Shown piece after piece: positions 13,751 through 26,645 of a stretch of 64,000 nucleotides of DNA (within the stretch, counting starts at the first letter, position 1; each line of letters starts with the position of its first letter). The notes under the pieces were generated by a model that saw nothing but the letters and a program-made list of their open reading frames with translations, did not search any database and was not told where the DNA came from. The position numbers were made by a program, and so were the translations under genes. The stretch covers positions 2,234,001-2,298,000 of the forward strand of contig JAQFVV010000032.1 in NCBI GenBank assembly GCA_028023455.1, given 5' to 3'. This DNA is from Epiperipatus broadwayi (taxonomy: Eukaryota > Onychophora > Udeonychophora > Euonychophora > Peripatidae).

Positions 13751-15734
13751 ATGTGTGATTTGTATATTGTTTTTATTGATTTAGACATCTGGCTTAGTTA
13801 AATAAATAAATAAAAATTTTATATGAAATTTTCTGATTAACCATTTAAGTTTTTTCATACAATTATAACTGTTAAATAATGCCATGATATGAAGTGTAAT
13901 TATTGATGAATGAAAATTTAAGACATTAGTAATAAAAACTGTTTTAAACCAAAGAACTATATTAATTCCAACTATGGTTTCCATTTTTATTATAGTTGTC
14001 TTTGGAGCAATTTATAAGTCCATAATGTTGGTATCAAAATGTAATATTTTTTTAATTCGAACTGAGTAAAACACAATCCAAAACTTCAAGTTTTTGGCCT
14101 TTAAATTTACAGTATGTTGTTGATTGCCTTATTTTTTCCAATTCAAAGAGGATCCATAGAGAATGATCTTAATATTTTAAATGCAAAATTATAGATATTA
14201 CTTTACTAATTACTGTTCAAAAAAAACCTCAGGTGCTTCTCATCCAGTAAAAAAAAAGAAAAAATCTTCAGCATTTTATAGCTGGTATAGGTATAAACTT
14301 AAGAATGTGAATCAATTTTAATATTGTAAAAGAACTAATTGAAGATGATGATCACAACTGATCACTACTTCAGAACTTCACATATAGATATGCCACAGAT
14401 GATAAGTCAAATGCAGTTTTTATAATTGTGATGATAATAGTTGTATTATAAAATCATTGAAATACTAAACTGATGTTGTTGATGATTATCATACCAAGTA
14501 TTGGTGATATTTCCTGATCTCCATCCATCAATTCAATTTGCAGAGGATCAAACACTTTCTCACTTATCCAAAAACATTTTATTATAATGAATTATATTTT
14601 ATATTTATAATTTTGCTATGTAGGGCTTTGGATAGACTAGCCTTTATCCAGAGTGTCACTTTTCACTTAGAAAAGAATGTCTCTGGATATACTACTCTCT
14701 GGCAATACCAAATCCATTTCCCATTAATATTAGGGTCATATCAAATTTTGCTTTTATAGTATTTGGAATGAAATCAACAGCATTGACAATAATAGTATAT
14801 AATACAACAACAAAAAATTATTTATACTAAATACATTAGAATAATTTTCAAGCTATATATTTTATTACAAATGGCTCTTGCAGATTGGTGTGGATTGATT
14901 TCCTAATAAATTTCTCATCTCCTTTATTTCTAATGCATCCATATGGATAAAAATAAAATATCATACACATAACAAGTGTTGTAAAATTATAAACCAACAT
15001 TGGTGTAATCATTATAATGCAAATAACTAACTAAATAAACAAACAAAATAATAATAATTAGTTAAGGTCTTACGTTTCCAAAATAAAGAAAGTCTTTACT
15101 GCGGTATTGTTAATAATATGATAATATAATAAGCCTATTACTAACAATCTATGATTAGGTATAAATTCAGTTCTTCTATGTATCATTTAATTTTTCCTCG
15201 ACCACTCTTCATATATACAATTAAAACAATAAGTGATGAGTACATCCTTCACTGGCAGGCATAGGCAAAACTCTTATTTTGGCAAGTTGGAAAGTTCATA
15301 AATAGTAAAATTATATAGTTCAAGTTTCCAATTAGTGTACTTGAACAGATTCTAGCCCATCATGTTGACAGCTATTATATAAAATCTCACGCCAAAGTTT
15401 GCTTTGCATTGAGAAATACTTTGTTAAATTGCCATATATTCACTAGTATTTAAAAGTTGCTTCTACACATCCCTATTCACAATTCAAATATTAGTGACAA
15501 ATACAGTGACTACATCTAAATGTTGCCATGGATTAACTATTCTCAACATGGATTATTTTCTCCCTCTGCATATTATTTTCTGCTTCTTAATATTAATCTC
15601 AATCCTTTCTTCTCATTGCACTTACTCTATATCATGCAACATAATAATGAATATGCTCTCTCATCATCCCCAGTTTTAGTCCCTACAGTTGTTTTTTATT
15701 ACATTAATTAAATATCTTAATTCAACAAAAACAT
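13751..15734. other. AT-rich intergenic DNA between two PLE foldbacks
   Basis: No convincing gene. Short ORFs around 14.5 and 15.5 kb lack any family resemblance. Confidence 0.5.
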
Positions 15735-15745
15735 TAATTGTACTT

Positions 15746-16249
15746 CCTGAAGGTTTGTGATGATGGTATTTTAGTTGTAATTATATATTGAACTACTTCC
15801 ATCATCTAATATAAAGTATTGAATGTCTTTAGTTTAACTTTATTTAAATTTTCAATGTATATTCAACTGTTAGTAATATCACACAATGTTTGAGAGGTAC
15901 CTTCTCTTTATCAGTTGTTGCTGGCCTGACCAATAACAGTAATAGCATGAGAATTGAACCTGGACTCTTAGATTTTTGAATATTGAATTTTGGTTAGGGT
16001 GTTACTTTAAAATTCAGTATTCAAGAATTTAATGATCCAGATTTGATTCCCATGATAGTACTATCATTGGTCAGCAACACCTGAGGATGAGAGGAGAATA
16101 ATACCTCTCAAAACATTGTGCATATACTAACTTGTGTGTTATTACTAACAGTTGAATGTACTTTGAAAACTTAAATAAAGTTAATTTTTTTCTCAAAACA
16201 TTAATACTCTATATTAAATAATGAAAATAGTCCAATATATAAATACAAC
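15746..16249. mobile_element. PLE-tail foldback B, arms about 235-265 bp
   Basis: Left arm (15746 to about 15993) and right arm (about 15992-16249) are inverted copies of the PLE tail. Both carry the B-box region, the hammerhead-like core (15882-15914 minus; 16081-16120 plus) and the TTTAAATAAAGTT stretch. The right arm extends further inward, into the A-box part (TTGGTTAGGGTGTTAC). The outer left end has the full terminus (CCTGAAGGTTTGTGATGATGG); the right end stops at ATACAACTA. The flanks TAATTGTACTT (15735-15745) and TAATTAGACTT (16250-16260) match at 9 of 11 bases, consistent with an old target duplication. Confidence 0.7.
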
Positions 16250-16260
16250 TAATTAGACTT

Positions 16261-17464
16261 AAGTAGTTATGCACCCCTCTTTTACCTCATTGAATGTATT
16301 CAATTAATCTTTAATCCAATTTAGATCTTTATCAAATAATTTGTTAAAGATAAACATAAACCTTAGCAAATGCTATAATTATACCATTAATTGACAGAAT
16401 TTTTAATTGCATTAAAATGTTTTTTTATTACTTTTATTTAAGCGACAAAAAAATTATAATTTATCTTTATGAAAAGAAAGAATAAAAATTTATTACCAAT
16501 CTTTGCAAATCAGTTTACAATTTATTTATTTTTCTTTACATTTAACTTTGATATATTCACATTTCACATCTTTTTTGCTATAATAATGTGTAAATTATGT
16601 CTTTACACCCTTTCTGCCAATATTTACGAATGTTAATTTTTAATAATTCCATTTCTTTCTGTTATATATCTAAGTCTTTTATTTTATGGTTTATTAGTTT
16701 AACCCATCTTCAAAGGATAGAGCAACTTTTAATGCAGAAGAAAGTCATACTTGGGCTGAGATTGAAACATTAAAATATGTTGGAACCTTTTATATAGAAT
16801 GGCAAATTTGTCTTCTGTAGACTGTTGATGCATTTAACAAATTAAACGATAGAGAATTTCATCATAAGGGTGAATATTACTTAACCAAATGTACTGTTAT
16901 TAAAGATGCTTCTCTCCCACTTCTATTATTATAACATAAAGACAGTGGATAGTCTGTAATGTTCTGAAAATATAATAGTGACTTAAAGATTAACCATTAC
17001 ATTATTCTGCTTACTGGATGCGATGATATACATGCTAAGAATTATTATAGTAAACTTGAGCATGGTTTTTATTAGATAAGTGGACTCCATTTATATTATA
17101 GAGTCCTTTTCAATAGCATTCTAAAATGAAATTTTAAATTGCTTTCGTTGGAGGATATGGCTACAAATAGAAAGTAATGAAATGCTAAAATTATGCAAGG
17201 CATTAAAAGTATTTCAGAAAGAAAAATATGTGACAAAAGAAGTCAAAAGATAGCATTACAAAATAGACTTGAAGATGATACAAAATATATTGACATAAGT
17301 GTTGTTCACAGCAAATCACCTAACTTTTTTTTGTCTTTTGATCTTTTCTTTTTATAATGTCCATTGTCGCTTATAAATTGCTGCTAATAATGATGATGCC
17401 TTGTGTTACATGGATTAAAAAAAATTGAATAGTTTATTGTTTGGAGGTTTATAAGAACTTCAAG
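16261..17464. other. Intergenic DNA with a possible coding relic
   Basis: Between about 16690 and 17330 the plus strand has a longer-than-usual stretch of balanced amino-acid composition (for example TLKYVGTFYIEWQ and LTGCDDIHAKNYYSKLEHG), broken by several stops. I recognise no family. It could be a decayed transposon gene or chance. Confidence 0.2.
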
Positions 17465-17640
17465 CACCAGAAATGATAGAACTGAATCCATGATCTATGT
17501 GCCTTGAGCTTCAGAGTCTGCTACTCTATTGCTGAACAAAACACACAGGATGGCATCTCTTGGAATTGCAGGATAATAATCTCCAATCTTCTCAAATGTC
17601 AAGCAAGTGCTCTACTATTTAAGCCATATATCGCTTCATG
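17465..17640 (-). repeat. Dimeric tRNA-like SINE-type sequence
   Basis: On the minus strand two tRNA-like modules follow each other. The first has A-box-like TGGCTTAAATAGTAGAGCA (about 17625-17607) and ends near 17560. The second has AGCAATAGAGTAGC and a B-box-like GGATTCAGTTC near 17485. Both are degenerate and no acceptor stem closes, so this is read as a tRNA-derived repeat, not a tRNA gene. Confidence 0.35.
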
Positions 17641-20600
17641 GTTTGATTTATATTAAGTTTTTATTCTTTTTTATTTTCTTCTTCAGGAATTAGAAAAACC
17701 ACAAATCATTTGTAAATGATTGCTAATGATGATGGTAATATATTTTGTACAATACATCTCTACAAACAGCAACTTTTGTGACTACATTATACCATTGTTA
17801 AAGGATCATCATTAGAAGGATCTGAAAAAGTCACAACATATAATACACAAAATTGTTTAGAGGAAAATTCAACTTCTAAAGCAAAGAAATCTAAGTGAAA
17901 ATTATGCCATGTCTGAATTCTATATGCTGCAATTAAGGTCTAGGAAGTTATATGATTACCAATTAAATAGAATTCATAACTGCACATATATATTATTAGA
18001 AAAGTTCTTGCTTGACTAGAGAAATCTTACTTGAGAGTTGATTATTTTTGTCAAAATGAAAAAAAAAAAAATTTTAATATATTCATCCAGTATTGAAGTC
18101 AATACAAATAATTTTTGAGATTCTTTTCAGCTCTCTGCATTGTTTACAGTTATTTCAATATCTTGCAATGTCAAATTAACTCACATCCCTGATATTTTTA
18201 CATCTCCATTTGATTGCAGACTTTCTGTTCAATGCAAAGTTACATTAGTGGATCAATACAAATGCAGTAATGATTCAAACACCACAAAAACAAATATTCA
18301 AAAGATTGCTACACCATCAGGTCCTACATTTCTCTTCATTGAGTATCAACATGGCAGCTTATTACAAATAACCTTCATCCAATCTTCTCATGCATTCAGA
18401 TCAATATATTGGCCACTTCTTATATCAAAATAATCTCACTGTTAAATAAAATTGTTATTAAAATTTTGATATCATAAAATCAAATTCATGCATAACATTT
18501 TAACAACTTAATCAAAATCTGCATTTTGAATGCAGTTGTTTTTAAAAAATATCGTAAGTTTTATCTGCCTGATGAATTATTTCAAATCAAATCAAAAAAA
18601 AAAAATTAATTATCTTTTGATATATATTGGAAATGCCTAAAATATCCATTGCCATCAAAAATTTTCAAATGTTGAATCCAAAATCTTATAAAACACCGTA
18701 ACTTTCAAGAAGTTGTGTAAGGACTTAGAATTCGATATTCACATTCTATCCCCTTTTAACATAAACATAGAATGAATCACAAAATCATAAGTCAAAACAG
18801 AGATGACATTTGCAAAAACACTGATCCATATATAAAAAGAGTGACTTAGTAGAGCATATTATGTTCCCACTCCATTCGATATATACTGCTTTCACGGCCA
18901 TCATAATCCCAAATGATCATTAACACTAGTCAATAGAAATAATTCACATGAAGAACAAACTTACATAGCATGAACCCATGCCTATGTTTTAACTGAGGTG
19001 TAAATAATATATTCTAACTAAAATATAATCTACATTCTCAGCTACTATTTTCAATGGATAAGCATAAAATTAGAAAGTCTTTTTCTATTCAATTTTTTTT
19101 ATAGGCTTACCAAATGTAATTGATTATTTCAAAATAAAAATATTTGATTAACCTTCCCAATGATATAAAATACACTCTGAAATCAACAAAAGAATAACTA
19201 TACAGTTCCCTCACAGTCTTTATAAAAAATCTAGAGTATATATTACTCTAGTTATTCAACTTTTCCCTAGTTTCCATATTTCTTTAAAATATTAGAATGT
19301 TGGGTCACTCTTGATTTGGATAAACATTTGATCTACTCAAAGTAAATTTATGATTTAGAAGTTCTCAAAAGCCATAATTATATAATTATTTCAATCAAAA
19401 TTTCTTATAAAACAACAGCATCATTTAGGTAAAAAGCTTCAATTATTAACATTTGTAAAAGCTGCAGACAATTTCTGTCTAATGAAAATGAACTAAGCAA
19501 AAAAATTTTAAGACTCATTTAGAATCTCACAATTAGTATTTGGGTATATGAACATTAATTGTTGTACTTCCTGCATGATAATGAAGTGGTAGAATGATGG
19601 ATTCTGGAGTGTAAAGTCTTTGCTTTCAATTCTAAAATTTGCACATTTTATGACCAGTAATAAAACAATTCAGCTATTTTTATTTTTTTATTGATAAATT
19701 TTAATTATACTTTGTATAAAACTTATTTTATATACAGTATTAAATATACCATTGTAAATATATATTCAGTATAAAAATGATTTGAAAGTTACACTATAAA
19801 GATTTATTATACTAATAAATTCAGACAGTAATAAAAATTTGAAGAATGCATGGAAAAAATAATATATAACCTCCTTTAAAAATAATCTAATTAATGCAAT
19901 ACTTGATATGTGAGAATGTTTTTAGAAAATATTCTATACATGCACACATACTCATACATAAATAATCTCACACTAAAAGATATTTTAAGAATAAATATTT
20001 CTAAATTGTAACTAGGAAATGTATTTTTTTTGCAAACAATTCTCAGAAATTTGACTACATATATAGAATTTCAACAGCAAATTAAAATATCAAGATTTAA
20101 AAGTGACCTGAAAATTAATTAGAACACTAGCTAGAACTAAACATTTTTCCTAGGAAATTTCTCCACTTATTATTTAAATAGGAAAACTAATTCCATTTTT
20201 TCCTTATTAGTTTTTGAGAAATTAAGTTATGATTTCTGGGGATTTTCCAAAGGAATGGAAATAGTTCAAAGGTAAAATAAGATTAGATAATTATATAATA
20301 AATCAAAATGTAAATGTCCTACAACAAATGTAGTTACTGATCACAATTATTTGGTTTTGGAAAAAATAGTGAATACTGAATACATTAATTAATAACAAGC
20401 ATAAATTCATACACTATTAGCATTAATGTGATTTATACTAACACTACATTTATGTATTGATAAATATATCTTTACATCTTAATGTTATATATGTATAAAT
20501 TGACAAATACACATTTACATATTAACACTATATACATTATAAATATATAAAAAGTTGAGACATAAAAAATGGCCCTCCTCCAACACCAATCCTACATTTC

Positions 20601-20940
20601 CTATGAATAAGTACCCAGGATGCCAATTCTATTGATAATAGAATAAACTACTAATCTGACTCTACTTTGACTTACAATTGAGACTCTTAGAATACTGTCC
20701 AACTATAGCTTAGCTCAGTGGGGGCTACAGAGTTCTATAATATGAAAAATACAAATAAATACAGGAAGAAATATTATGAATCAATAAGAGTAAAATATCT
20801 ACTGGGTTTTGCAATAAATAAGTATTTGAAATCAGTAAAGTTCCATCCATTTAAATTAACAAGTTATAGTTCAATTTTATCTTCCCCCATCATCTAAATG
20901 CATTAATCAACCTTTACTGGATAATAATCTTAAATGAAAA
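17641..20940. other. AT-rich intergenic DNA
   Basis: No supported gene. At 19575-19640 (plus) a weak tRNA-like stretch occurs (GAAGTGGTAGAATG followed by CTTTCAATTC). A 97-codon open frame at 18140-18433 starts with TTG and has no recognisable domain. Confidence 0.45.
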
Positions 20941-21395
20941 AAAAAATAGTTGCAAATTGAAATGTGACGTAATAGCTATTTCTTAGATTAAAAAAATATA
21001 GGTCATATTTCAATTTGCAACTTTGTTTAAATAAAACCTAATGAAATATCCATCTTATATATATTTATTATGCACAGAATATAGTACAAAATTCTAAAGA
21101 AACATTTATTATTTTAAATTGGATTGGGGTGTTATATTTTTGTAATGTAAGAAATAGTCTTACGTCACATTTCAATTGCAACTATTTTTTTAATGTTAGA
21201 AAGAGCTATTATGTCACATTTTAATTTGCAACTTTGTTTAAATAAAATGTAGTGAAGTATGCATCTTATCTATAATTATCAGTGTGCACAGAATATGCTA
21301 CTAAAGTATGGTTTAAAGAAAATATTTTCTCTTTGTCAAAATGCTGAAGAATCATTTATTGGGCTATTATATATGCTATATTTCAATCTGCAACT
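20941..21395. repeat. MITE-like inverted/tandem repeat with five copies of a 20-nt motif
   Basis: Arms of about 45 bp at 20941-20985 and 21148-21191 are inverted repeats of each other (core GTTGCAAATTGAAATGTGAC, followed by GTAATAGCTATTTCTTA). The same motif recurs in the opposite orientation at 21002-21021, 21164-21182, 21213-21232 and 21375-21394. The approximately 100 bp after 21002 repeat after 21213 (TTTGTTTAAATAAAA, then GTGCACAGAATATGCTAC or close variants), a period of about 211 bp. It is best read as a small terminal-inverted-repeat element with a partial tandem duplication. No transposase ORF is present. Confidence 0.6.
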
Positions 21396-21904
21396 TCTTT
21401 AAATAACTTTGCTAGTATTTTGTCAATGTCTTCTGTTAAATTATTTTTTTAATCTGCTGTTATCACATGGAGATCGGCTTTGATTACAGTGCTATAATTT
21501 TAATTAAAGAAGAGTTGTAAACAAGGCAGGAGGACATCAATCAACTCATCATTGTGTAAATGGCGCCAAACTGAACTCCGAACAAAAAGTTGGTAATATT
21601 TCTACAAATATATTTTTAAAACTCTCTATTTTAGTATTCTTAATTACTTAAATTCCTGTTCAAATAACATCTTGTAACATTCTTGCCAATAAATATAATA
21701 ATTTTTCCTGTAACTGTAATTGATGATTATTTTAAACTTTCTATTTTAAACTTGCTATAACTATAAATTAATAAATAATGAATAACTTGCTATACTATTT
21801 ATTACTCTGTATTTAAGTGTTGTGACTTATTATTTGCAAATAGTCTTTTTATTTTTTAAATATTAAATGTATATTTTTGAAAAGTTACTCAGTAATTCTT
21901 CATG

Positions 21905-22655
21905 CGGGAGGAGAAGAGGGTTTATCTCTTAGTAATACACCAAATTCTGTATTTGCATTTTAATTATTTTTGATAGAATTCTTGATGCATAGTGTTTTTT
22001 CGGGTTGTTTTTTTTTAATTTGTATTTTAGAAGTATTTGTTTGATTTAATTTGTCCATTTCAATTATTTTTGGATAGAAATTCTTCATTGGGGAAGGGGT
22101 AGGTTTTACGATTTCCTACTCTCTCTCCGCCATGTTTCTTAGTTTGTGGATACACCAAATTCTGTATTTGCATTTTAATTATTATTGATCGAATTCTTGA
22201 TGCAATTTGAGAAATAGATTCTCTCATGTAATATTCTTTTTAGTTTATACAAACGTTGCTTTTAAATCTAATCGTTTGCAAATATTGAAAGCTAAATAAT
22301 TTGATGAAATTCTGTTTTTGTATTTCCCGCGTTTCTCCATTGTTGTTTATTTACTTTCACCCGATATTTTTTTTTAATTTGAATTTCATAGTATTTTCTT
22401 GTTTTTTTTTTTTTTTTATAATTTGTCCTTTCGATGTATTTCTTGGATATATATATATATCCTCAGGCATTTTTATTTTTCGATTTAAATGAAGAATTTT
22501 TGATTTTAGGGGGGAGGAGTAGGTCTTTCTCATATTTTCATGGATTTTTTTTTTTTTTAATTTGAATTTCATAGAATTTTCTTGTTTGTTTTTTATAATT
22601 TGTCCTTTCGATGTATTTCTTGGATATATATTGCCTTGGGCATTTTTATTTGTCA
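21905..22655. repeat. Degenerate tandem repeat block, period about 180-210 bp
   Basis: Two clear pairs of units. ACACCAAATTCTGTATTTGC plus the following 35 bp occurs at about 21938 and 22151. The stretch AATTTGAATTTCATAG ... TTTGTCCTTTCGATG ... TTCTTGGATATAT occurs at 22376-22475 and 22559-22650 (offset 183 bp). G-rich patches (GGGGAAGGGGTAGG, GGGGGGAGGAGTAGG) sit between units. ORFs called across this block are repeat artefacts. Confidence 0.65.
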
Positions 22656-24072
22656 ATTTTCAGCCACTTTCGTAAAAAAATTTATCACTTGCAGGCTTCG
22701 GGCTAGTTGCTGAAGGTGTTGCAGCACCATCTGATGGCAGCAGTACAGTCCCTCCACAACTACCATATTGATATTTATTAATTTGCTGCTATACTGAAAT
22801 ATCTTATCAATTAATGTTCTTATTATCAGTAAATTAATCTTAAAGCTGAAATGTATTAATTAAAATTTGTTAACTATTCAAATCAAACCTGTGTTCATTC
22901 GACATTATCAGAAATAATAAAGAAAAAGTTTTTCTTTTCAATATTATATGCGGATATAAGCTTAGAAAAAAAAACTGTGAATCATAGCATTAAACATCAA
23001 ATTTGGATAAAACTTTAAACACAACCAATATCAATAAAATTAAGGATTTCTAAAAATCAATTAAAACATTGTAGGATTTGCGTTTGTGAAAATCGGAAAA
23101 TATTAGCATGAAGTCAGATTGTATGGAAATATAATATTAATTTCTTTTATAAAAATGTGTCTTCTTTGATTTTGTAATATTAATAGTTTTATGTGTGTTT
23201 ATGTTTAAAAAAAAAAAAAAAGTTATAGTAATAATTTTGGTGTGTTTAAGGATGAGAGAAAAGTAAAATGTCTATAGATCCTTATTTCTATATTTAAATT
23301 AATTTATTTCACTTTGGTATATTTATATTGATTTATTACAGAATTATTATAATCAATAAAACAACTTTCTCCCATTCTGGAAATGTATTATGTTAGCCTG
23401 CTCATAACTGTATTTTCCTCCATGATTCATAAAATACATAGAATATGGTATTAAAATATTGGAAAAGTTAAAAGTTAAATTCAAGACAATGTGGGTTATC
23501 ATACAATTATCTGTTTGTTGATAAAATGTAGTCTAATAAATTATATATATATATTTTGTAAACAAACTTGTTAAACTTAAAATATTCGAAAGTTATTAAT
23601 TTAGAGTTTCCCATATCTATATATATAATTGCGAACATATTTCGTTTGTAAATTATTTTCTTTTAAGCAATTGAAATTCGTTCGTGAGTAACAAGTGAAT
23701 AGATAAGATGAGGTATTATTACATATTATTTTCATTATATCAATTTTATATATCCTTATTATATTATCATATAATATGCATTTATATTAGATAAATATAT
23801 ATTTATAGAAAAATTTGGGATTTATTATGATTACTTTGATTATTATATAGTAGGCATATTAAAAATGGAAATTGAAATTTTAGAGTAACTATAAAATATT
23901 TTAAATACATTTATTATAAGAGGTAGAATGCTATTATTATTGTTAAATATTATATGTGTCTAATATATTTCTTAGTGGTCGTGCATTATTGTTTGTTAAA
24001 TAGTGTCTTAATGATCTATTATTTGTTTAATGGAAGATCAAAGGCCTATAATTATTTTAAGTCATAATATAT
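22656..24072. other. AT-rich intergenic DNA
   Basis: A small higher-GC patch at 22690-22765 (CAGCACCATCTGATGGCAGC is a local palindrome). Otherwise nothing recognised up to the LTR element. Confidence 0.5.
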
Positions 24073-25759
24073 TGTAATGGAATCCACGCCGATCGAAAGC
24101 TTAACTTCCCTTTTATTTATATATAATGGGGAATTCTTAAAATTCAAGATCGTCCACCTTCCGCTACCGCAAGCAGAGAGAACATACGGACATAAACGAG
24201 TATATCCGTACTTGACCGAACCTGTAACTATAAGGGTATAGCCCCAGGTTATTTTTCCCGGTCAACTGTCTCTCGACTGCTGTAAGATTTAACAGAGTTA
24301 CAGCGCTTGGGATATTTATAAATTTTAATGGGATCAAAATACTGCACCACTAGCTTCACATGTTAATTCAGTACTCAAAAATGAGTAATAATTATTTCCC
24401 AAACCCTAAGACTATATTACTTTTTGGAGTGGCGAAGAATGAGACGAACAGATTTAAATCAATAAAAAATATTTAATGCAATAAATTTAACAATAAAAGA
24501 AACACTTTAAATCATTTACACACAATAAAAAACAGATTATTTGCTATAACGCTACGAGTAAAACAAAATAAAAAGATCCTATAAATGATTGTACATTTAT
24601 AAATCATCATTCCGGGTATATATAAAAAAGTTAAGGAATGTCTGTATCATTCAAAGTAAGAATTTGGCCATTGTCTAACTTAAAGGTATGTGCACATGTA
24701 AGTATTAAAATGTAGTATACATATTTACCTAGGTTATTAGGTCTCTGAATTAATTTGAAGTCTTGCTGACCGTCACGTGGAATTTCTCCACTTCTTTAGC
24801 AGGGAACAGTCGCTCTTAGGTTAGATTTTGGTTATGGGAACTCCTCCGCATTTAGGACATCAAGGACTAAGCAAAATGAACTCTCCAGCAGGCGCTACAT
24901 CGGCAGTTGTTACATCTAGACGGGAACCATTAGAGCACAGTGAGTCTGGTTCGGCAAGTGATCATGATGGCCCTTAGCCAGCCATTCTTGATGAGGCACC
25001 GATGTTAGAAATCATATCTTGTTAATTATGGCTGCTTATTATCGGAGCAGTCTTTCCACCAACCTCTCGACAAGAAGTCTCCAACTCTAATAATCCCACT
25101 GAAATTTTTAATTAAAAAATTCCAGTCCTTTGTCCTTACGATCCTTTGTTTTCGCTTTTATTCCCACCTTTCTTTTCTTAATGCGCCGTCGGCCATTTCT
25201 ATAGATTTACTTTTACATAATTTCATAGCACTATTGCATTTATTTCTTATTTCTTTTACTTAAACAGATTTTTAATAAATGTTTTTTATTTTATTTTGAC
25301 AAGCATTAATTATTGCTGTCTTCATCCCACTTCATACACACTCCATACACGCATTTCATTTTATCGTCAAATGTGTACTTTTATGACCCAGATCCTTATC
25401 TTTCAGTCATGTTTTCAATTTCTATTTTACTCTTATTTAAACTCTTCAAACTCTACTTTTTCTTATACATCATATTTTAGTTTGTCTTTCATTTATATTT
25501 CTTTATCACTATTAATTTTCTAATGTACACTTTCAATATTTCTAACTTTACTTATTTTTCATTTCACAAAATCTTGACTTTGGAGGGTTAAAGATAAGAA
25601 TCTTTCCGATTCTAATTCCCTCTCTTTTCTTAATTAAAACATTTCTTTGTTTATAATTTTTTAAACTCACTTTTTAGTATTCCAAACACAATATTTAATA
25701 TTCTTTAAATGTTAAATATCTATATGAGTGATCGCAGTATGTGCGATCATCACATTACA
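24073..25759 (-). repeat. 3' LTR of the gag-only element
   Basis: Starts TGTAATGG on the plus strand and ends ATTACA, giving TGTAA...TTACA inverted termini. The polypurine tract abuts the minus-strand start TGTAATGTG. The short ORF near 25296-25523 recurs in the other LTR and is not coding evidence. Confidence 0.85.
25729..25749. promoter_or_regulatory. 8-bp perfect hairpin near the LTR start
   Basis: TGATCGCA / TGCGATCA around a 5-nt loop, within 10-15 bp of the element-strand start of the LTR. The same hairpin is kept in the other LTR (31109-31129). Function unknown; an integrase-recognition or RNA-structure role is inference. Confidence 0.5.
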
Positions 25760-25762
25760 CCG

Positions 25763-25775
25763 TTCCCCTCCTTTA
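25763..25775 (-). promoter_or_regulatory. Polypurine tract
   Basis: On the minus strand, AAAGGAGGGGAACGG directly precedes the 3' LTR start. This is the expected position and composition for the plus-strand DNA primer. Confidence 0.75.
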
Positions 25776-26645
25776 AAATTTTTTCCTAAAAAATTTTAAT
25801 TTAATGCATTTAAATATAGATGCTCCTAACTACTGTTAGAACCTTTTTATATCCCTGCATTCCTAATATGATTTAGTGATGAGATTATTCCTAGAGAGGT
25901 GACCAGGAAAATTACATCCCCACTCTGACGACCCAACCAGCATTACTAAACCGATTTAATCTCGCTATAAACATTACATGAGTTTTATTTCTGCCTCCTA
26001 CTTGTATATACAGTTTCGAGTCCACAGGATATCTCTGTGACCCGATTAAAGCTGTTCATACCTCATTTTACAAATGATAACCCTCTGAGTGACAACTCTG
26101 GTCACTATACCGAGGTGGGTTGGGAGGCTGGCATCTTTTTATCCAGCTCATCCATGAGCTCAGAATATTTTACTGATAGCTCGTATTTTTATAAAGGGGT
26201 TCTTTCCCCATACATTGGTTTCTAATCCATTGACTCACGATATTTGTCAAATATCTAACTGGAAATCTTAATCCAGTGAGTCATTATGAGAAGGGGAACT
26301 CTGTCCCTGTCTTCTCTATATAATAAGATCTGGTGATCGCAGAACACACATGAATGCATAACAGAGAAGGCTCACCATATACTGCTAAGATCCACCTACA
26401 AATATCTATACCTACACACCTTCAGCCTCTATCTACGATCTCACACTACTATCTATCATCTGTTTTTTCTTAGTTTATCCTAAAGTCCTTTATATTGTTT
26501 GGCCATTTACTGGGCTCATTCTTTTATATTTCATGATCAATATTTCCTAATTTCATGTCCATTTTCCATTACTCGCGGTCCAATTCCATTTCCAATCTAG
26601 TATCAGTGAATCCGTCCTTTATTGGTGATTGCACTTAGGTTTTAT
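25776..26645 (-). other. Region downstream of gag without ORF
   Basis: About 0.87 kb between the gag stop and the polypurine tract. The frames are closed and no protease DTG/DSG, YXDD, or integrase HHCC/DDE motif is readable. This is where pol would sit in an autonomous element. Confidence 0.6.

Noticed and set aside
18140-18433. 97-codon ORF after a splice-acceptor-like TTCTTTTCAG
   Set aside because: It starts with TTG, has no domain, and no neighbouring exon or donor could be tied to it.
22357-22656. 99-codon lysine-rich minus-strand ORF
   Set aside because: Encoded by the 183-bp tandem repeat; its two halves are the same repeat unit.
25296-25523. 75-codon ORF repeated at 30676-30903
   Set aside because: The near-identity is due to the duplicated LTR. 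Composition is S/F/Y-rich, with no family and no start context.
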